Shown: positions 32,526 through 41,677 of the stretch, one piece after another
How the letters are laid out: each line of letters opens with the position of its first letter
Position numbering within the stretch: the stretch's first letter is position 1
DNA from: MVRV01 sp964469905
Lineage (GTDB): Bacteria > Desulfobacterota > Syntrophia > Syntrophales > Smithellaceae
Direction of reading: 5' to 3'
DNA length: 64,000 nucleotides
Assembly: GCA_964469905.1 (NCBI GenBank)
Contig: CAYXZW010000006.1
Location: forward strand, 46,997 to 110,996
Program-made: the position numbers and the translations under genes
The notes under the pieces: generated by a model
What the model saw: only the letters and a program-made list of their open reading frames with translations
Told to the model about the DNA's origin: nothing
Database searches by the model: none

Positions 32526-34079
32526 TTATTTAACCCAGTTTCTCAATATATCGGCAAACTGTTTGGAATCAGCCCGCGCCATTTCTCTGGCAACCTCAGC
32601 TGCTGTAAGCGGCTGGCCTCCCGATGCCTGCATTTCCGCAGCAACCTGTCTTGCATATTGTTCGGCCTGTGTTTCTCCGGCAATACTTAGCGCTGCATTC
32701 GCGCCGGGTAATTGACGAACAGGTGCAGGTGCAACTTTCGTAATATTTGTTATTAATGGACGGACGATAAATAATAAAACAAATATAATTACACCGGCTA
32801 TAGCTATGTAACCCAATATGGGGATGAAAGTCTCCACCCTTTCTTTTATCGAGGGAGATTCTACTTCTTCAACATCAGCTTTCCGGAAGGGCATATTTGT
32901 CACAACAACCTGATCGCCTCTTTGCGTATTGATGCCTGCTGATTTCCGCACTAAATCCTCTATTGAATCGATTTCGTTTTTCGTGCGGGGTTGATAAACT
33001 TCTTCACCCTTTTCGTTTTTCTTATAGGTGCCATCCACCAAAACGGCGATTGAAAGCTTTTTTGTTTCCCCAACGGGCATAACCGTTTTATTAGTTACTT
33101 TATTAATCTCATAATTGATAACTTCATCTAATTTTTCCTTTTCAGGACTTTCCGATAACACTCCCGTTTTCAAGACGGCATTTGTCTTATCCGAATTACG
33201 CTGGACACTCCTCACAACCGGGTTTTCCGAATCATAGGATTCTTCCGTTTTCTCTGTTACACGAAAATCAAGCTCTGCCGTAACTCTGACTACAGCTTTG
33301 CCTTTTCCCACTACACTTTCCAGCATTGATTGAATTCTGCCTGCCATATCTTTTTCTGTGCTTCTTTGAAAATCGACTTGCGAGCTGGTCAGCTTGGAAA
33401 GCTTAGAATCATTCTGCACGGCAGAAAGTATGGTCCCGCGTGAATCCACAACCATTACATCATCGGGGTTCATTCCTTCTATGGAACTGGCAACGAGATG
33501 CACAATCCCATCAATTTGTGCCGGTCGAATTGTCTTGCCGGATTTCAGCCGCAGAGTGACGGATGCTGTTGGCCTTTTTTTCTGTTCGGAGAAAAGTGAA
33601 TCCTTGGGAAGAGCAATGTGAACACGACTGGATTGAATTTCATCAAGTCCATTAATAGTGCGGGCAAGCTCACCCTGCAGGGCGCGCCGGTAATTCAACT
33701 GCTGCTCAAATTCCGTTGCCCCCAGCGTTTTATTATCAAATATTTCAAACCCCACGCCGCTGCCTTGCGGAAGCCCGGAAGCTGCAAGCTCCAATCGCAA
33801 CTCCGATACTTTTTCTGAGGGCACGGAGACAGCGTTTCCCGCTGATGATATCTTATAGGGTATTTTCTTTTCATTTAATTTCCCGACGATAGAGCCGGCA
33901 TCTTCTGCCGATAAATTAGAGAAAAGCACCCGGTATTCGATTTGATTTGTCAAATAGACCATTAGTCCGATACTTGCAGCAGTAATCAGCGCAACGGCAA
34001 TTACCGAAAACTTACGACCTGAGCTTAAGGAATCAAATCCTGCCCATAATTTCGCCAAAAATTGTAAAAGAGAATCCAT
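32526..34079 (-). CDS. fliF: Flagellar MS-ring protein FliF
   Basis: FliF is the inner-membrane ring on which the motor is built. The 517 residues include a first membrane helix (VIAVALITAASIGLMVYL), ring-building domains with IPYKISSAGNAVSVPSEKVSELRLELAASGLPQGSGVGFE and FEQQLNYRRALQGELARTI, and a second membrane helix near 420-440 (ILGYIAIAGVIIFVLLFIV). The C-terminal cytoplasmic tail that binds FliG ends in REMARADSKQFADILRNWV. It lies between fliE and fliG. Confidence 0.97.
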   Translation of the reverse strand: MDSLLQFLAKLWAGFDSLSSGRKFSVIAVALITAASIGLMVYLTNQIEYRVLFSNLSAEDAGSIVGKLNEKKIPYKISSAGNAVSVPSEKVSELRLELAASGLPQGSGVGFEIFDNKTLGATEFEQQLNYRRALQGELARTINGLDEIQSSRVHIALPKDSLFSEQKKRPTASVTLRLKSGKTIRPAQIDGIVHLVASSIEGMNPDDVMVVDSRGTILSAVQNDSKLSKLTSSQVDFQRSTEKDMAGRIQSMLESVVGKGKAVVRVTAELDFRVTEKTEESYDSENPVVRSVQRNSDKTNAVLKTGVLSESPEKEKLDEVINYEINKVTNKTVMPVGETKKLSIAVLVDGTYKKNEKGEEVYQPRTKNEIDSIEDLVRKSAGINTQRGDQVVVTNMPFRKADVEEVESPSIKERVETFIPILGYIAIAGVIIFVLLFIVRPLITNITKVAPAPVRQLPGANAALSIAGETQAEQYARQVAAEMQASGGQPLTAAEVAREMARADSKQFADILRNWVK

Positions 34080-34108
34080 AAGAAAATCCGATTAATAAAA
34101 ATAAACAA

Positions 34109-34414
34109 TTATACCTGCATTCGCATGACTTCCTGATAAGCATCCAGGATTTTATTGCGAACCTGCATCATCACCTGAAAAGAAATGCCGGCCTTTTCCA
34201 GGGCAATCATTGCTTCATGAATAGAGCCTGCATCTTCCAATTGAACTTTGGCAATTGTTTTATCCGCATCATTCTGCAATTTACTGATGTCCGAAATTGC
34301 ATCTTTCAGTACGTTGCCAAACGAACTTCCTCCCGCTTGCTTTTCGCTGACTGGTTTTTCGGGAGTAGTACCTAACGGATTTATACCGCCGGAAATGTTG
34401 ACTATATCTGTCAT
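34109..34414 (-). CDS. fliE: Rod-MS-ring adapter FliE
   Basis: FliE connects FliF to the rod. The 101-residue protein has the family core: SSFGNVLKDAISDISKLQNDADKTIAKVQLEDAGSIHEAMIALEKAGISFQVMMQVRNKILDAYQEVMRMQV, the last 30 residues being the most conserved (the final VMRMQV is diagnostic). It is 20 bp after flgC and 29 bp before fliF in the usual order. Confidence 0.95.
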   Translation of the reverse strand: MTDIVNISGGINPLGTTPEKPVSEKQAGGSSFGNVLKDAISDISKLQNDADKTIAKVQLEDAGSIHEAMIALEKAGISFQVMMQVRNKILDAYQEVMRMQV

Positions 34415-34434
34415 ATCATTTACTCCATTATGAG

Positions 34435-34860
34435 TTATTTACCGATATTCATGGCTGTTACCGCCATATTTTTGGCTGCATCAAAAGCCGTGGCACATGC
34501 TTCATAAGTACGATTGGCTGTAATCATTTCAGACATCTCCACCATTGCATTAACATTAGGAAAAGATACAAAGCCGTCTTTATCCGCATCAGGATGGGCC
34601 GGATCGTATATTCTTTTAATTCCTTCCTTGTCTTCCGTTATCCCTTTAACTTTTACTGCCTGCACTGCACCTTGCAAAGTTTTATCAAAACCCTTTTTTA
34701 AAGGTTCGGCCTCAAAAGTAATTATTTTTCTTTTATAAGGTCCTCCCTCCGGCGTACTTGTGGAGTTAATATTAGCCAGGTTAGTCGTGATAACGTCCAT
34801 CTTAGCCCTTTGTGCCGAAAGCCCCGTACCCGCAATCTTGAACGTTGTAAAAAATTCCAT
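34435..34860 (-). CDS. flgC: Proximal rod protein FlgC
   Basis: FlgC is a proximal rod protein. Its 141 residues match the family. N-terminus: FKIAGTGLSAQRAKMDVITTNLANINSTSTPEGGPYKRK. C-terminus: VSFPNVNAMVEMSEMITANRTYEACATAFDAAKNMAVTAMNIG. It lies 1 bp after flgB. Confidence 0.96.
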   Translation of the reverse strand: MEFFTTFKIAGTGLSAQRAKMDVITTNLANINSTSTPEGGPYKRKIITFEAEPLKKGFDKTLQGAVQAVKVKGITEDKEGIKRIYDPAHPDADKDGFVSFPNVNAMVEMSEMITANRTYEACATAFDAAKNMAVTAMNIGK

Positions 34861-34861
34861 A

Positions 34862-35242
34862 TTATTTAGCCTCGTTTAAAATGTTTTTAATGCCTCTAAA
34901 TTTTCGCGCCAGCATTTCTGCACTCAAGTTATACATCAGTTGATTTTCAGCCAAATTCGTCATTTCTTTATCTAAATTCGCTTTTTCGTCAGACTTGACT
35001 AATTTAAAATCGTTTCTGGTAAATTCATCCTTGGCATTAGGAAAATGTTTCTCGTTTGTTTGGGATAAGCGAACTTTTAAGTCAATTGCCCGGCGTAAAT
35101 TCTCTTTAAATACGTAATCCGACGTTTTGTAATCAGCAGAATCCAAGTTGCTGATATTTGAGGCAATTACTTTGTTACGTTCCGAGCGAAAATCCAACAT
35201 TGTTGACAATAAATTAAATGTCTTCCCAAATAAAGATTCCAT
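34862..35242 (-). CDS. flgB: Proximal rod protein FlgB
   Basis: FlgB is a proximal rod protein and the first gene of the flgB-flgC-fliE-fliF-fliG-fliH-fliI-fliJ-motE operon. The 126-residue protein carries the rod motif (LLSTMLDFRSERNKVIASNISNLDSADYKTSDYVF) and the C-terminal LDKEMTNLAENQLMYNLSAEMLARKFRGIKNIL. It is preceded by a sigma-54 promoter about 27 bases upstream and lies 55 bp downstream of the flrC-like gene. Confidence 0.95.
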   Translation of the reverse strand: MESLFGKTFNLLSTMLDFRSERNKVIASNISNLDSADYKTSDYVFKENLRRAIDLKVRLSQTNEKHFPNAKDEFTRNDFKLVKSDEKANLDKEMTNLAENQLMYNLSAEMLARKFRGIKNILNEAK

Positions 35243-35268
35243 TACTAAACCTCTCTGAGCAAATTATG

Positions 35269-35284
35269 TGCAAGTCGCATACCA
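35269..35284 (-). promoter_or_regulatory. Sigma-54 promoter of flgB operon
   Basis: Minus strand TGGTATGCGACTTGCA, GG and GC ten bases apart. Predicted start near 35258, 16 bases before flgB. It lies in the gap after the activator gene that probably controls it. Confidence 0.8.
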
Positions 35285-35297
35285 AAGCAATTTATCA

Positions 35298-36716
35298 TCA
35301 TTTTTCTTCGGAAGAAAGATCCTTAATGCCATATTCATGAAGCTTATTTCTCATTGTCCTTACACTAATACCCAGTATTTTTGATGCCTTGGTCTTGTTC
35401 CAGTTGAACTTGTTTAACGTATCAAAAATCATATTTCTTTCCATGTCATAAAGGGTGGAGTCGCTTTCGCTTGGCCTGACCTTATTTAGTGCCGGTTCCG
35501 CTTCTTCCGTATGTGTATTTTTTTTGACGCTGGGAGCAACACCGGCGTTTTCCAGATGTAGATGCTCGACACCAATGCGGGTACCGTTACACAACAATAC
35601 TGCCCGCTCGATCACATTTTCCAATTCCCTTACATTACCCGGCCAGGCATATGCAGTTAATATATCTTTGGCGGCATCGCTGAGAATTGGCTCCTTTCTT
35701 TCATTAACCTGACTATATTTTTTAATAAAATGCTCCGCCAATATATTGACATCCCCATTTCTTTCCCTCAACGGCGGAACTAAGACCGGAATAACGTTTA
35801 ACCGGTAATAGAGATCACTACGAAAAGTTTTTTGCGCAATGCGGTATTGCAAATCAGCATTAGTTGTAGCAATTATCCTGATATCAATCGGTACAGGCAT
35901 TTTCCCGCCCAGTCTGTCCACCTCAGCCTCTTGAATCACCCGTAATAATTTGGCCTGTAACTGAACATCCATTTCCGATATTTCATCCAGCAGCAGCGTA
36001 CCTCCATTGGCCAGTTCAAACTTCCCCAGTTTCCTGACGGCAGCTCCGGTAAAGGCTCCCTTTTCAAAGCCAAACATCTCACTTTCCAAAAGCTGTGACG
36101 GTATTGCCGCGCAATTTACTGCTACAAAAGGCATATTCCGGCGGTTACTGTAACGGTAAATATAACGGGCAAAAAGTTCCTTTCCCGTGCCGCTTTCTCC
36201 CGAAATAAGAATGCTGGATTTACTCTTGGCCACGTTTTTCAGCATATCCAGGATAGCAAGAATCTTTTTATCTTCCGTGATTATCTCCCTGACCGGATAC
36301 ACACTGTCAAGAGCCTCATTGTCTCCCTGTTCTGTGTTTATTTGTGCACTCGCCGCCAATACATTCTTCACAGCAAATTCGAGATCATCCAGTGAAAAAG
36401 GCTTCATTATAAACTCGGCGGCACCCTCTTTCATTGCCTCGACCGCTGTATTTACAGTTCCGTAAGCGGTGATCAGGATTACCGGTGTTTGCGGTGATAT
36501 CTTTTTAACTCCTCTCAAAACATCCATGCCGCTCATCATCGGCATGCGCATATCGGTAACAACAACAGCAAATTGTCCTTCTTTAAACTTTACTAATGCA
36601 TCAGCACCGTTTTCTGCGGTTTCTACCTCATAGCCGCAACTGCTCAATGATTCATAGAGAGCGGCCCGCATCGATTGATCGTCATCGACGACAAGTAATC
36701 TTTCGGCATTAATCAT
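35298..36716 (-). CDS. FlrC/FleR-like sigma-54 response regulator
   Basis: The likely activator of the flagellar sigma-54 promoters. Domains: receiver (1-120, phospho-acceptor Asp in VVVTDMRMPMMSG), AAA+ (about 140-380) with Walker A GESGTGKELFARYIY, the sigma-54 contact loop FEKGAFTGA and GGTLLLDEISEM, then a Fis-type HTH (NKTKASKILGISVRTMRNKLHEYGI) at the end. Length 472 is normal. It overlaps the upstream sensor kinase gene by 4 bp (ATGA), so they are translated together. The role is inferred from position and family. Confidence 0.93.
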   Translation of the reverse strand: MINAERLLVVDDDQSMRAALYESLSSCGYEVETAENGADALVKFKEGQFAVVVTDMRMPMMSGMDVLRGVKKISPQTPVILITAYGTVNTAVEAMKEGAAEFIMKPFSLDDLEFAVKNVLAASAQINTEQGDNEALDSVYPVREIITEDKKILAILDMLKNVAKSKSSILISGESGTGKELFARYIYRYSNRRNMPFVAVNCAAIPSQLLESEMFGFEKGAFTGAAVRKLGKFELANGGTLLLDEISEMDVQLQAKLLRVIQEAEVDRLGGKMPVPIDIRIIATTNADLQYRIAQKTFRSDLYYRLNVIPVLVPPLRERNGDVNILAEHFIKKYSQVNERKEPILSDAAKDILTAYAWPGNVRELENVIERAVLLCNGTRIGVEHLHLENAGVAPSVKKNTHTEEAEPALNKVRPSESDSTLYDMERNMIFDTLNKFNWNKTKASKILGISVRTMRNKLHEYGIKDLSSEEK

Positions 36717-37966
36717 TTAACAGGTCTCTCCAATTTTCCGCCAACCTTGACAAGGGGAAAACTGACATTTACAATTGCTCCCCCTTGTAGCGAGTTTTCC
36801 ACATTAATAGAACCATTATGCTGGCTGACAATGTTATGCACAATGGCCAGTCCCAAACCTGCCCCATCCTGCTTTGTACTGAAAAACGGATCAAATATTC
36901 TGGATAAATTTTCTTCCGGAATACCCGGCCCGGAATCCTGAAAGATTATTTCAGCGACAGCTGATTGGACCGGAAGAATTCCGCTGTCGGAAGTAATCGC
37001 TTTAATTTTGAGCACCCCGCCATCCGGCATGGCTTGCTGGGCATTTAATATTATATTTAAAAATACCTGTTTGATCATATCAGCATCACCTTCTATGTGA
37101 GCCTGTTTGCTTTCATATTCTACTGATATGTCAATGCCCCCCTGCTGCATGATTTGTTCAGAAAAATCAAGCACATCTTCTAAAATATTATGCAGATTTA
37201 TTTTTTTCATTTTCGGATTTTGCTTGCGGGTAAACATCAGCAAATTAGATATTTTATTATCAACATTCTTTACTGAAGAAATAATGTGAACAACACGATC
37301 CTGGTCTTTTTTCTCCTGCAGGTTTTTCAAAAGAAGCGATGCAAAGAGTTCAATGCTGCCTAAAGGATTACGTATTTCATGAGCGATATTTGCCGCCATT
37401 TCTCCCATTGCCGCAAATTTTTCTGTTCGCTTGGCCATATCTTCCAGTTTTTCAATTCTTGTGATATCGCGTAAAATGAAGACATTACCTATCGTGGCGC
37501 CACCTGGCGACTTAAAAGGCGAACAAAATATTTCTAATGTCCGGCCATTTATTTTTACCTTATTGCCTGATTCCCCTTTAAAATACTCGGCAAGATTTAT
37601 TGTTGGCCACTCATTAGCAACTGTATCTTCAAAAAGAATACTGACATGCTCTCCTACGACATTGGCCTGATCTGCGCCGACAAACATTTCAGCGCATGAA
37701 TTCATCGTCTGAATCTTTCCATCAAGATCCGTAACAATTACACCGTTAATCAAGCTTTCCAAAATATTTTGGAGATAATTTTTTGTCTGTTCTTTTTCGG
37801 CAACGGTCTTGACTAATTCAATATTCTTTTCTTCCAGCTCTTTATTTAAATTGGCAAAGCGCTCTTCGAGTCTTGCATAAGCCATTTGAAGTTCAACAGT
37901 GGCTTTATTAAAATTTTCGAATGATTGCTGGAGTAGTGTAATGTCTTCCATAGATTTTATTACCAT
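36713..37966 (-). CDS. FlrB/FleS-like cytoplasmic sensor kinase
   Basis: This 417-residue histidine kinase has no membrane segment. Order: N-terminal coiled-coil (about 15-65), PAS domain (LESLINGVIVTDLDGKIQTMNSCAEMFVG), HisKA with MAANIAHEIRNPLGSIELFASLL (about residue 195), and HATPase with NAQQAMPDGG, DSGPGIPEENLSRIFDPFFS and GAGLGLAIVHNI. FlrB-type kinases phosphorylate FlrC and sense the state of the early export apparatus. It overlaps flrC by 4 bp and is immediately downstream of the TPR gene. Confidence 0.92.
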   Translation of the reverse strand: MVIKSMEDITLLQQSFENFNKATVELQMAYARLEERFANLNKELEEKNIELVKTVAEKEQTKNYLQNILESLINGVIVTDLDGKIQTMNSCAEMFVGADQANVVGEHVSILFEDTVANEWPTINLAEYFKGESGNKVKINGRTLEIFCSPFKSPGGATIGNVFILRDITRIEKLEDMAKRTEKFAAMGEMAANIAHEIRNPLGSIELFASLLLKNLQEKKDQDRVVHIISSVKNVDNKISNLLMFTRKQNPKMKKINLHNILEDVLDFSEQIMQQGGIDISVEYESKQAHIEGDADMIKQVFLNIILNAQQAMPDGGVLKIKAITSDSGILPVQSAVAEIIFQDSGPGIPEENLSRIFDPFFSTKQDGAGLGLAIVHNIVSQHNGSINVENSLQGGAIVNVSFPLVKVGGKLERPVK

Positions 37967-40710
37967 TAATTTTTCAAGTAATCTTCGTATTTATTCCACC
38001 ATTGTTTATCACTAACATGGTAATCAACAACTTTCGTCCAAAATCCCTCCGGTCCTGATTGAGCCTTGATTTTGTCAAATGTTTTCTGAGCTTCGGAATT
38101 GTTATCCATTTTTTGATATGTCTGCCCGATAGAGAAAAGATACCATGACTTCATTTCCGGATCGGCTGACTTGCTTAATGCTTTATTATACATGTACAAA
38201 CTATCTTTATAATTATTTGCCTTGAGGAATAAGTCACCTGTTTCTTTATAAAAATCACCAAGGCCCGGTAATATTTGCTTTTCTTGATCAATATATTTAT
38301 CAGCTATTAAATAATTCTGCAAAGCAAGAGAATTTTCTTTTTTCTCTTTCAACGAAGCTGCATAGCTCCAGTAAGCCTGCCCCGGATCATTGATGCTCTG
38401 GCCGGACTTAACAACCGCAGCGAAATCAACAACAGCCTTGTCATACATCTTTTTCCGGTAGGCAATTTCCGCCATATTCTGCTTAATTGTGGCAATCAGC
38501 GGGATGTTTTTAGCTGACGTCTTCGTCATCAATTCACTGAGAATTTTTTCGGCTTCATCGTATTTATGTCTGCCCATCTCTGCTTTGGCGATACGAATCA
38601 CGATTTTTTCGGCAACTTTATCATCTTTACAGACATTTTTATAATTTCTCAGCAGCTCGATTAAATCGTCAGTAAGGCCAATATTACTCAAACTGACCGC
38701 CATTTTATCTACAATCTCATATTCATCAGCCTGAAGCGGTACCATCCGGTAAGCTTTGAAATAAATATCGGACACCGCTAAATAATCTTTTTTCTGATAA
38801 CCGGCATCTATCAATGAACCGGCGGCCAGCTTCAAGCTCTTCCTTGCTTCAACCACCATCTTGCTTTGTGGATACATTTTTAGAAATTCCAAATAAATGT
38901 CAGCAGCCTTTCTGTCATTCTTCAATACTCGAAATGCATCTCCCTTTTTTAACAATGCCGCTTGGGCAATATCACCCTTCTGATTTTTCTCCAGCAGCTG
39001 TTTATATGCCCCCAGCGGATCTTTATAATAGTTTATATTTCCTAATGCTAAAAACATTTTAGCACCGGGCTTATCAATGCCCAGCGAAGCCATGGCCAGA
39101 ATGCTTTCCTGGGCTTCTTTGCTATCCGGATACTTGTCAATGATTAAATTATAAACTGCTAAAGCCGGTTTTATCTGATCGTCTGCCTGATATGAATTAG
39201 CAAGTAACAGCAATGCTTCTTTTAATTTTTCATCGTGCGAATACAAATTCACATAAAAGGAAAATATTTTAATGGCCTCATCGTAGCGACGCAAAGAATA
39301 TTTGTGCTGTCCCATATTCAGGATGACTTCTTTAGGAACACCCGTTAAATCGGGCCATTTTTTTTGTGCATCACGAAACAGCACTTCTGCACTGGCAGAT
39401 TGCTTCATTCTGTAATAAGAGTCAGCCACTAAATAGAACGCTTGTTTGGCAAAAGCCCCCTCCCTGTATTTCTTCAGATATTCTATCAGCTTATCAACTG
39501 CCTGACTATATTTCCCGAGCTGATGCAATAGCGTACCGGTTTTGAAGGACGCCTCGGGAATATAAGCAGATTGAGGATATTTACTGATCAAATATTCATA
39601 GCTTTTCAAAGCATCCGGATAATTATTCAAATATTCGTAAGTTTTGGCTAACCGTAAATAAATTAAAGCATTATTTCTTTTCTGATCGGGAAAGCTCTGA
39701 AGCACATTTTTATAAAATTGAACGGCAAGAAGCAGGTGATCTTTACTACCCTTTTCTCCCAGGAAAAAGTGGCAATCGGCCATATGGCGCAAAGCCCGTT
39801 CTCCCAAATCGTTGGAAGTATCATCGCGCGCCACAAACTCTTTAAATGTTAAAAGGGCCCTCTCATAATCTTTCTTTTTCAATTCATCCAAAGCCTTATC
39901 ATAGAGAACCGAACCGGATTTAGCTTCTTCCTTTTCCGCTGGTTCTTGTTCAGTTATTTTGGCTTTGCCGGTCTTTTTTTCCACCATCAGAGCGGGCGGG
40001 CGAATCTTTTCCACTGTTTTCGCCCTGGCGTCAACGGCATCTTCTTTAGCTTTTGCGGACTGTATTTCCTGTTTTGACTGGACAAAACTACTTTTCTGCT
40101 TTTGTTTTACTGTTACCGGAGCGGGCACCTGTTTGTCCTTTGCCGGTCGGGTATTGCTACTTCCGGCCTTATGATAACCCGCATTTATTGCTTCACTTTC
40201 GGAATGAAATACAACTCGATGATGCTTTTTTACCTTATCATAAAACGGCATTCCGGGAAGATGATAGCGCTTGGAATCCCTATTGGCAATAATGGTGATC
40301 GGTTTACCTGGTGATGAATTCTCCTTTTTAATATTTTTCTCTCTATTCTGAGCCGTCTGATCGTCAGATAAAGGAAAAATAAAATATTCATTAATTACTT
40401 TTTTTTTCACCATTTCTTCTGCTGCCTGTCTGGCTTTTTCTTTCGTGGCATATTTCCCGGTGTAAACTCTGTACCATTTACCCTTCTCCTTAATGTCTAC
40501 CTGCATAATAAATGCAGGATAACCAATTCCCGATAGTTTTTTAACATCGGCAGCAGCTTGCTCACTTGTTTTATAGGAAGCACAATGAATACTATATTGA
40601 CTTCCTGCAGCGGCAACGCCGGGAAGGTTTGTCCAAACAATAAAAAGCGTTACCCAGAATATAAAAAAAACTGGTTTGCTCTTTTTGGTTTTTGATAATA
40701 ATTTATTCGT
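37966..40710 (-). CDS. Exported SPOR-TPR protein upstream of flrB; probable ACG start
   Basis: An unrecognised TPR protein. From the first ATG (40506) it has 846 residues, but this would cut a SPOR domain in half. The frame is open to 40722. With ACG at 40710 as start (AGGAG eight bases upstream), the protein gains a charged start, a hydrophobic signal segment ending GVAAAG, and the first half of the SPOR domain (QYSIHCASYKTSEQAAADVKKL), 914 residues in all. No ATG, GTG or TTG exists in this extension. The rest is about 12-15 TPR-like repeats (for example YPDALKSYEYLISKYPQSAYIPEA) to the end. A sigma-54 promoter at 40765-40780 fits the upstream start. It overlaps flrB by one base. It may be a periplasmic assembly or cell-wall factor. 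Confidence 0.75.
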   Translation of the reverse strand, partial: TNKLLSKTKKSKPVFFIFWVTLFIVWTNLPGVAAAGSQYSIHCASYKTSEQAAADVKKLSGIGYPAFIMQVDIKEKGKWYRVYTGKYATKEKARQAAEEMVKKKVINEYFIFPLSDDQTAQNREKNIKKENSSPGKPITIIANRDSKRYHLPGMPFYDKVKKHHRVVFHSESEAINAGYHKAGSSNTRPAKDKQVPAPVTVKQKQKSSFVQSKQEIQSAKAKEDAVDARAKTVEKIRPPALMVEKKTGKAKITEQEPAEKEEAKSGSVLYDKALDELKKKDYERALLTFKEFVARDDTSNDLGERALRHMADCHFFLGEKGSKDHLLLAVQFYKNVLQSFPDQKRNNALIYLRLAKTYEYLNNYPDALKSYEYLISKYPQSAYIPEASFKTGTLLHQLGKYSQAVDKLIEYLKKYREGAFAKQAFYLVADSYYRMKQSASAEVLFRDAQKKWPDLTGVPKEVILNMGQHKYSLRRYDEAIKIFSFYVNLYSHDEKLKEALLLLANSYQADDQIKPALAVYNLIIDKYPDSKEAQESILAMASLGIDKPGAKMFLALGNINYYKDPLGAYKQLLEKNQKGDIAQAALLKKGDAFRVLKNDRKAADIYLEFLKMYPQSKMVVEARKSLKLAAGSLIDAGYQKKDYLAVSDIYFKAYRMVPLQADEYEIVDKMAVSLSNIGLTDDLIELLRNYKNVCKDDKVAEKIVIRIAKAEMGRHKYDEAEKILSELMTKTSAKNIPLIATIKQNMAEIAYRKKMYDKAVVDFAAVVKSGQSINDPGQAYWSYAASLKEKKENSLALQNYLIADKYIDQEKQILPGLGDFYKETGDLFLKANNYKDSLYMYNKALSKSADPEMKSWYLFSIGQTYQKMDNNSEAQKTFDKIKAQSGPEGFWTKVVDYHVSDKQWWNKYEDYLKN

Positions 40711-40764
40711 ATCGGGTTCTCCTCAGGGAAAATATCCATTCGTATTCAACATCATATGAACAAA

Positions 40765-40780
40765 AGCAATTTATATACCA
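40765..40780 (-). promoter_or_regulatory. Sigma-54 promoter of the SPOR/TPR-flrB-flrC operon
   Basis: Minus strand TGGTATATAAATTGCT, correct GG/GC spacing. Predicted start near 40754, 44 bases before the ACG at 40710. It implies that the activator operon is itself sigma-54 dependent. Confidence 0.7.
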
Positions 40781-41069
40781 GGAAGAAGTTAAGGCAAATC
40801 TAACTCCCTGAGTAGCCTACATGATAAAATCTGCTTCTTTTCCTTATTTCGTTACATTTCCTTACGCTGCTGGCTATAATGTAATGATCGGTTTATTTTT
40901 GCACAACAGCTTATCGATTAAATTGACTTGTGTTCATTTTATTCTGATCCTGATTCTGTCAAATAGCCAGCCCGGTAGCCAATTATTTGACGCAACGTTC
41001 CAGAGTCAGAAAGTCTAATTATTTTGATTCGCAAGGCTTTTTCTGTTAATGTAAACTTGGCAAAGAACA
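40781..41069. other. Divergent intergenic region
   Basis: This region lies between two back-to-back sigma-54 promoters. It holds copy C of the dispersed palindrome (40841-40913). A 65-codon plus-strand frame at 40821-41018 overlaps that repeat and has no ribosome site, so it is not called. Upstream activator sites are expected here but none is recognisable. Confidence 0.4.
40841..40913 (+). repeat. Dispersed two-stem palindrome, copy C (stem 1 degenerate)
   Basis: Carries ATTTCGTTACATTTCCTTACGCTGCTGGCTATAATG and ends TTTTTGCACAACAGCTTA. The second stem is GCTG with CAGC where copy B has GCCGTT with AACGGC, so the pairing is kept by changes on both sides. The left arm of stem 1 is not recognisable. 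Confidence 0.4.
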
Positions 41070-41085
41070 TGGCACCTGATTTGCA
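41070..41085 (+). promoter_or_regulatory. Sigma-54 promoter of pilZ-motA-motB
   Basis: Plus strand TGGCACCTGATTTGCA, an almost ideal match to TGGCAC-N5-TTGCA. Predicted start near 41096, 28 bases before the PilZ ATG. Confidence 0.88.
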
Positions 41086-41123
41086 TTAATTAGAGAAAAT
41101 AATAAATTAATCGAGGATTAACT

Positions 41124-41663
41124 ATGGATTGCCATGATCTGCAAAATGACGATAATCAACGTGAATATTCTCGCGTTGATGCCTTCATACCGATGGAATA
41201 CAAATTGATTGATCCACAGCAAAAACAATATCTGCACTCGCGGGTAGCCGGAGAAATAATTCTTGCCGAATTTAAGTCTTTGCCTGATCCTGACGATCAA
41301 CTAATTGCTCAATGGTTAAAAACAATTAACACTAAATTGAACTCTATTATTCGAATGTTGACCATGCATCATGAAGGATTTGATCAATTGCCCATAAGAA
41401 AAGTTAATATTAGCGGCGGCGGGATAAGTTTCTGCCCGGATACGCCACTTTCTCATGGTAATATTATTGAATTTAAATTAACACTCACAATGCAATACCC
41501 CCTATCGCTTTTTCTATATGGCGAAGTGGTTGAACCAAGCAAAAACAATCCGGAATACGATACATCCGTCCAGTTTATTGCTATTGATGATTTCATCCGA
41601 GACGAGATTATTCGATTCGTCTTTGAAAAGGAGAGGGAAATCCTTCGCGAAAAAAGGAGGTAG
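41124..41663 (+). CDS. PilZ-domain protein linked to motAB
   Basis: This 179-residue soluble protein carries the c-di-GMP-binding signature of PilZ: R-x-x-x-R near the start (REYSRVDAFIPMEYKL, residues about 13-28) and the second motif VNISGGGISF (about residue 94). The domain order is slightly unusual: about 65 residues of helical sequence lie between the two motifs, as in some stand-alone PilZ-like proteins. It lies 14 bp before motA and shares its sigma-54 promoter, so it may act as a c-di-GMP-controlled brake or adaptor on the stator. Function is inference. Confidence 0.85.
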   Translation: MDCHDLQNDDNQREYSRVDAFIPMEYKLIDPQQKQYLHSRVAGEIILAEFKSLPDPDDQLIAQWLKTINTKLNSIIRMLTMHHEGFDQLPIRKVNISGGGISFCPDTPLSHGNIIEFKLTLTMQYPLSLFLYGEVVEPSKNNPEYDTSVQFIAIDDFIRDEIIRFVFEKEREILREKRR

Positions 41664-41677
41664 CCCTTTAATAATTC

